Assembly: GCA_035604215.1 (NCBI GenBank)
Contig: DATNIW010000175.1
Location: 1-25,726, forward strand
Direction of reading: 5' to 3'
Origin: UBA5070 sp035604215
GTDB taxonomy: Bacteria; Fibrobacterota; Fibrobacteria; UBA5070
DNA length: 25,726 bases
Below are positions 21,596-25,726 of this stretch, piece by piece (the stretch's first letter is position 1; every line of letters begins with the position of its first letter). Position numbers and translations under genes: made by a program. The notes below the pieces were generated by a model. That model did no database searches. It was given only the letters and a program-made list of their open reading frames with translations, and had not been told where the DNA came from.

Positions 21596-22507
21596 ATGCG
21601 ATTTCTGTCCCGGTCCGTCCACACCACGCGAATTCTCCTGGTGGGTGCCGGTCGGATGGGCGCCATGCATCGGCGCGTCCTGGAGAGCAACGCGGGGGTA
21701 TCCCTGGTGGGCGTGGTGGATCCTCGACCTCCCGGGTGGCCTGGAATTTCCTGGGAATCCGACCTCGACACCGCCCTGGTGCGGTTGAGGCCCCAGGCGG
21801 TCGTGGTGGCCGTGCCTCCCGGCGACCACGCCAGCGTGGCCCGCACCTGCCTCGGGGCCGGTTGCGACGTGCTCCTGGAGAAACCCATCTGTCCGCAAGC
21901 GGGGGAAGCCCGCGAGTTGGCCGATGACTTCCGGCGCGCGGGGAGGGTTCTCTTCGGAGGGCAGTCCGAACGGTTCCACCCCGTGTTCCGAGCCCTTCGG
22001 TCGGAGCTGGAAAGGGCACCCGGTTGGCGCTCCATCCGGTGTGTTCGGGAGGGTCCGGAGCCCCGCACCATCCCGGAAGGCGGGGCGTTGCTGGACCTGG
22101 CCGTCCACGACCTGGACCTCGCCTTGCGCCTGGACGGAAGCCTTTCCCTCCTGGGGTCCGTCGAAACCGGCACCGGATCGGTCCGTGTCCACCTGGGGGG
22201 GGCGGGACGTTCCGTCGAAATCGTCGTGGGCTACCAGCCGGTGCGCAGACGGACCTGGGATGTGGAAGGCGAAGGCGGAACCTGGCATGCGGACTTGCTG
22301 GCTCGGTCCCTGTACCGGCATCCGAGCGGCGGTGCGAGGACTTCCCTGTGGATCGACCGTGTCGACGCGCTGGAAACCGAGCACCTCCGATTCCTCGAAG
22401 CTTGCCGAGGCGGGGAGTGGTGGTCGGACCTCCAGATCCAGATCCGGGCGGTGGACCTGGCCAGGGAAATCATCGACCGGATGGACGGGTCCCCGATCCA
22501 AGCCTGA
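21596..22507 (+). CDS. Gfo/Idh/MocA family NAD(P)-dependent oxidoreductase
   Basis: A 303-residue predicted sugar or sugar-like dehydrogenase. It has an N-terminal Rossmann fold with GAGRMGAMH (17-25) and VVDPRPPG at the end of strand 2, VLLEKPIC (92-99) with the catalytic-region EKP Lys, and LLDLAVHDLDLAL (165-177) with the family His171. The C-terminal alpha/beta domain is complete, including FLEACRGGEWW. The substrate cannot be told from sequence. ATG 21596 has only a weak CGGAAT Shine-Dalgarno. Its start is 33 nt from the start of the divergent HAMP gene. Its stop is 21 nt from the stop of the convergent helicase gene. Confidence 0.92.
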   Translation: MRFLSRSVHTTRILLVGAGRMGAMHRRVLESNAGVSLVGVVDPRPPGWPGISWESDLDTALVRLRPQAVVVAVPPGDHASVARTCLGAGCDVLLEKPICPQAGEARELADDFRRAGRVLFGGQSERFHPVFRALRSELERAPGWRSIRCVREGPEPRTIPEGGALLDLAVHDLDLALRLDGSLSLLGSVETGTGSVRVHLGGAGRSVEIVVGYQPVRRRTWDVEGEGGTWHADLLARSLYRHPSGGARTSLWIDRVDALETEHLRFLEACRGGEWWSDLQIQIRAVDLAREIIDRMDGSPIQA

Positions 22508-22528
22508 TCCGCGAGTGGGAAGCGCGGC

Positions 22529-25072
22529 TCAAAGAGGAGCGAGCCGCAAAAGTCGCAGGACGGGTTCGGCGCGTTCCCTGGAGGCGGAAAGGTCGACGGA
22601 GAAGATCCCCGACCAGTCGTTGTGTTCGGAGAGGTCCTGGATCACCTGCTCCACGCGCCAGGAATCGGGGGATTTCTCCAGATGGGTGTGGCGCAGGTTG
22701 CGCCCCTCGGCGTCCAGCCGGGGTCGATCGTTGACCTCCCGATAGGCTTCGCGACGTTCCCGCAGGCGAATGGCCGTCCACTCCTGTTCGGATTCGTCCG
22801 GTTCCAAGGCGAGAAGGTCGAGCGCCTCGTCGTACTCCTCCGCGTTCCACGACCCCAGGAACGAAAGGATCCGGGTGCGGACCATGGCCAGGAAGGCCTT
22901 GGGGTCGCGGGTGATGTCGCGCGCCGCCGCCTCCGCGCCGGGTGGACGCAGCTCCTGCGATTCCTCGGCCACGAAGGCGGGATTCTTCAGCCGTTCCCAT
23001 TCTTCCAGGAGGCTCGAATCCACCTGCCGGAGCATGGCGGCCAGGTACTCCTCCATCTCGCGGACCTCTTCGGTCTTGGCGGAATCCGGAACGGTCTGGG
23101 CCAGCACGCGCCAGGTGGCGTTGAGATGGCGAAGAAGCAGTCCTTCGGACCTCTGCAGCTCGTACTCCTTGACATAGTCGGAGAAGGTCCGGAAGCCTTC
23201 GAACATTTCGCGGGCGATGGATTTGGGGTGGATGTTCTCGTTGCCCACCCAGGGATGCCTCTCCGCGAAGGCGTTGAAGGTGCCGTAGACGAACTCGCGC
23301 TGGGGCTTCGGGTATTCCACTTCCTGGAGCCGGGCCATGCGCTCGTCGTACTCCACGCCTTCCGCCTTCCACTGGGCGATCAGGCGGGACTTCTCCTTCT
23401 CCAATTGCTTGCGCAACAGGAGATCGGGATCTTCCAGGATGGACTCCACCAGGGTGAGGAGGTCCAGCGGGTATTCGGGGGATTGGACGTCCAGCAACGG
23501 GATCGTGTCCAGAAGCCACAGCGCCAGGGCATGGTCCATGGAGAAATCTTCGCCCAGATCCGATTTCACGCGCAGCTTGGCCATGCCCGGCGCCGATGGG
23601 GCGATGAACTCCACGATGCCGCGGTCCACCAGCGGGCGAAAGAGCTGGAAGGCCCGGTCGCGGTGACGGATCTTGTCTTTTGGCCCCTCGTGGCAGCCGC
23701 GGATCAGCTCGCGCAACGCCTTGCACCCGTCCGTGGGGCGCGAAAGGATGTTCAGGAGCATTCCGTGGTTCACGGCGAAGCTGGACTTGAGCGGTTCGGG
23801 GGCGGACTCCACCAGCTTGCGGAAGGTCTGTTCGTCCCAGGGGACGTAACCCTTCTCCGGAGGCTTCTGCTTCTGGAACTTGCGTCCCGTGTCCCCGGCC
23901 TTCGCCGCGAGCTTCAGGTTCTCGATGACGTGCTCGGGGGCCTGGGCCACCACATAGCCGATGTCGTCGAAGCCCTTGCGGCCGGCGCGTCCGCTGATCT
24001 GGTGGAAGTCCCGGGCGGAAAGGATGGAGGTCTTGTCGCCGTTCCACTTGCAGAGCTGGGTGAACAGCACCGTGCGGATGGGCACGTTGACGCCCACGCC
24101 CAGGGTGTCCGTTCCGCAGATGATCTTGAGGAGCCCCTGCTGGGCCAGCCGTTCGGCCAGGATCCGGTACTTGGGGAGGAGCCCCGCGTGGTGGAGTCCG
24201 ATCCCCTGCTTCAGCCAGCGCTTGAGGTCGGGGCCGTAGGGGCTGGAGAATCGGAAGCCTTCGAGCGCCGTGGCGATCTTCTGCTTCTCCTCCTTGCTGC
24301 AAAGGTCCAGGCTGGTGAAATTCTGGGCGTTGCGCGCGGCGTCGGCCTGGGTGAAATGGACCACGTAGACGGGCGACTTGCCGCGGGTCACGAGCCCTTG
24401 GACGGCGTTGGGCAGCGGATGGTCGGACCAGTCGAACTCCAGGGGGACCGGGCGGTGGACGCTCTTCACCGTGGCCGTGGGCCGATGGGTGCGACGTGTC
24501 AATTCCTGCTCGAAGAACGAGGTGTCGCCCAGGGTGGCGGACATCAGGAGGAACCGCGCACGGGGCAGGGTGAGAAGCGGAATCTGCCAGGCCACGCCGC
24601 GCTGGCGGTCGGAGTAGTAGTGGAACTCGTCCATCACCACGTCTGCGACGGGACAGTCCTCGCCCTCCGAAAGCGCCATGTTGGAGAGGATCTCGGCGGT
24701 GCAGCAGAGGATGGGAGCCCCGTGGTTCACGGTGGCGTCGCCGGTGGAAAGGCCCACGTTCTCCGGCCCGAACTCGCGACAGAGGGCCATCCACTTTTCG
24801 TTCACCAGCGCCTTCACCGGGCAGGTGTAGACCGAACGCTTCCCTCGGGCCAGCGACAGGAAATGGAGTCCCGAGGCCACCAGCGACTTGCCCGAGCCGG
24901 TGGGCGTGTTCAGGATCAGGTTCTTGTCGTCCCACAGTTCCAGGAGCGCCTCTTCCTGTGCCGGGTAGAGCGAGAGTCCGCGCAGGGCGTTGACCTCCAG
25001 GAACCGCTCCAGGAGCTGGTCGGCCGAGCATTCCTCCCCGCGGGGGAGCGCATCGAAGAGCGAGGCGCTCAC
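22529..25072 (-). CDS. SKI2-like DEAD/DEAH-box helicase (DUF3516-type C-terminus)
   Basis: An 847-residue superfamily 2 helicase. The core has motif I TPTGSGKS (56-63), CPVKALVNEKW (Ia), motif II DEFH (148-151), motif III SAT (178-180), GVGVNVPIRTVLF (V) and QISGRAGRKG (358-367, VI). The LHHAGLLPKYR segment is typical of SKI2/HelY-like enzymes. The C-terminal half of about 450 residues, helical and charged, resembles the DUF3516 domain of bacterial SKI2-like helicases, as far as I can judge. RNA or DNA unwinding or remodelling is expected; the substrate is unknown. GTG 25072 overlaps the slyX TGA as GTGA. The frame is open further upstream, but that part is antisense to slyX and was rejected. 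Confidence 0.92.
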   Translation of the reverse strand: MSASLFDALPRGEECSADQLLERFLEVNALRGLSLYPAQEEALLELWDDKNLILNTPTGSGKSLVASGLHFLSLARGKRSVYTCPVKALVNEKWMALCREFGPENVGLSTGDATVNHGAPILCCTAEILSNMALSEGEDCPVADVVMDEFHYYSDRQRGVAWQIPLLTLPRARFLLMSATLGDTSFFEQELTRRTHRPTATVKSVHRPVPLEFDWSDHPLPNAVQGLVTRGKSPVYVVHFTQADAARNAQNFTSLDLCSKEEKQKIATALEGFRFSSPYGPDLKRWLKQGIGLHHAGLLPKYRILAERLAQQGLLKIICGTDTLGVGVNVPIRTVLFTQLCKWNGDKTSILSARDFHQISGRAGRKGFDDIGYVVAQAPEHVIENLKLAAKAGDTGRKFQKQKPPEKGYVPWDEQTFRKLVESAPEPLKSSFAVNHGMLLNILSRPTDGCKALRELIRGCHEGPKDKIRHRDRAFQLFRPLVDRGIVEFIAPSAPGMAKLRVKSDLGEDFSMDHALALWLLDTIPLLDVQSPEYPLDLLTLVESILEDPDLLLRKQLEKEKSRLIAQWKAEGVEYDERMARLQEVEYPKPQREFVYGTFNAFAERHPWVGNENIHPKSIAREMFEGFRTFSDYVKEYELQRSEGLLLRHLNATWRVLAQTVPDSAKTEEVREMEEYLAAMLRQVDSSLLEEWERLKNPAFVAEESQELRPPGAEAAARDITRDPKAFLAMVRTRILSFLGSWNAEEYDEALDLLALEPDESEQEWTAIRLRERREAYREVNDRPRLDAEGRNLRHTHLEKSPDSWRVEQVIQDLSEHNDWSGIFSVDLSASRERAEPVLRLLRLAPL

Positions 25073-25272
25073 CAGTGCGGCGGCAGCTCGTTGGCCGGCC
25101 CGATCTCGGTCGCGTCGGATTCCAATTTGGCTTCGATCTCCCCGAACTTGCGCCGCATGGATTCGAGCTCCTTGCGCAGGTCCAGGACCACCTCGTGGAG
25201 CTGGTCGCTGGTGCGCTCCTGGTGGGCCAACCGGATCTCGAGCTCGGTCAAGCGATCGGTGTCGGAGGACAT
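25069..25272 (-). CDS. slyX: SlyX family protein
   Basis: A 67-residue coiled-coil protein. It has the SlyX pattern: TELEIRLAHQERTSDQLHEVVLDLRKELESMRRKFGEIEAKL, then a short Pro-rich tail ending PPHW (PPHY in many relatives). SlyX has no established function; it is often only known by its early link to slyD. ATG 25272 is the only sensible start, but the nearest AGGAGG stands about 14 nt upstream, an unusually long spacing. It overlaps the helicase start as GTGA, so the two proteins are translationally coupled. Confidence 0.88.
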   Translation of the reverse strand: MSSDTDRLTELEIRLAHQERTSDQLHEVVLDLRKELESMRRKFGEIEAKLESDATEIGPANELPPHW

Positions 25273-25343
25273 GTACGGGAATGGTACCTCCTCGCCCGAT
25301 TTCTAAACTCCCGGGTCCACGATCCACCGGAGACGCACCGCAC

Positions 25344-25726
25344 ATGCCCAGCCTGAACGAGACCCACGCCCCCACCCTCCAACGCCTGGGAATCGCGGTC
25401 CCCGAGATCCTGTTGCCCGTGGCCGGAACCGACCTCTCCAAGTGGAGCATCGTCGCCTGCGACCAGTACACGTCGGACCACGCCTACTGGAACCAGGTGG
25501 AGGCCATCGTGGGCGATGCACCCTCCACCTTGCGCCTGACCCTTCCGGAGATCCACTTGGAAAGCCCGGACGTGGGGGTGCGCATCGCGAAGATCCACCA
25601 GGCGATGGCCGACTACACCGCTCGAGGGATCCTGGAAAGCCAAGGCGAAGGGTTCATCTACCTGCAGCGCACCACGGAACATTCGGGAATGCGCCAGGGG
25701 ATGGTGGTCGCCATGGACCTGGAGCG
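25344..25726 (+). CDS. DUF1015 family protein, N-terminal part (cut by window edge)
   Basis: An open frame from ATG 25344 to the window end, 127 complete codons. It has the DUF1015 N-terminal signature: PEILLPVAGTDLSKWSIVACDQYTSD, then YWNQVEAIVGDAPSTLRLTLPEI. Later come YTARGILESQGEGFIYLQR and GMRQGMVVAMDLE. Full members have roughly 400 residues, so about two thirds lie outside. The molecular function of the family is not established. CGGAGA lies about 10 nt before the ATG. It is divergent from slyX with a 71-nt gap that holds only a weak TAAACT (25304-25309) -10-like box. Confidence 0.92.
   Translation, partial: MPSLNETHAPTLQRLGIAVPEILLPVAGTDLSKWSIVACDQYTSDHAYWNQVEAIVGDAPSTLRLTLPEIHLESPDVGVRIAKIHQAMADYTARGILESQGEGFIYLQRTTEHSGMRQGMVVAMDLE

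Noticed and set aside
1..25726. CRISPR array, insertion sequence, prophage or defence island
   Set aside because: No regularly spaced repeats, transposase, integrase, terminal inverted repeats or known defence genes were seen; the genes are mostly core-like.

Overview
The window is GC-rich bacterial chromosome, densely packed with intact genes, with no insertion sequence, phage gene, CRISPR array or rRNA visible. A diderm organism is indicated: an outer-membrane-type C-terminus on a secreted protein, an RseB-like periplasmic protein and a Spy-like periplasmic protein. A 31-residue Lys/Arg peptide of the AURKAIP1/COX24 (mS38/bS22-like) type, as I remember it from Bacteroidota and relatives, makes an FCB-group bacterium, possibly Fibrobacterota, my best guess. 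This is inference and the phylum is not proven.

Layout. 1-165: tRNA-Ile(GAU) and tRNA-Ala(UGC), with a small minus-strand ORF running into tRNA-Ala. 412-2498 (+): a secreted beta-barrel-like protein followed by dihydroorotase pyrC. 5107-2495 (-): a three-gene operon of a histone-tail-like CBM48 protein, a calcineurin-like phosphatase and a tandem SagB-type nitroreductase; its last stop codon overlaps the pyrC stop. 5273-6534 (+): two unrecognised proteins separated by a terminator and possible alternative hairpins. 8813-6548 (-): a four-gene envelope-stress operon (Spy-like protein, ECF sigma factor, one-TM anti-sigma factor, RseB-like protein). 8996-19075 (+): nuoC-D-H-I-J-K-L-M-N, a complex I membrane arm plus C, D and I, without nuoA, B, E, F or G. 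It is followed at 1 nt by ddl (D-Ala-D-Ala ligase), then tsaB and the small basic ribosomal-type peptide. 21562-21002 (-): a HAMP-only membrane protein, divergent from a Gfo/Idh/MocA oxidoreductase (21596-22507, +). 25272-22529 (-): slyX plus an SKI2-like DUF3516-type helicase. 25344 to the edge (+): the N-terminal part of a DUF1015 protein.

How the parts work together. The nuo block forms one translationally coupled unit, with stop and start codons overlapping as NTGA at most junctions. Its H, L and M subunits carry extramembrane insertions. The sigma operon looks self-contained: a periplasmic sensor-like protein, the sigma factor, its membrane anti-sigma factor and an RseB-type regulator. 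Coupled NTGA junctions with ATG, GTG, TTG and probably CTG starts are a general habit of this genome segment and were used to choose several starts. No stretch longer than 300 bases lacks a gene. No single locus is clearly a new defence or mobile system. The most original candidates are the CBM48-phosphatase-SagB operon, the His-rich Spy-like/ECF operon, the NuoH insertion and the slyX-helicase pair.
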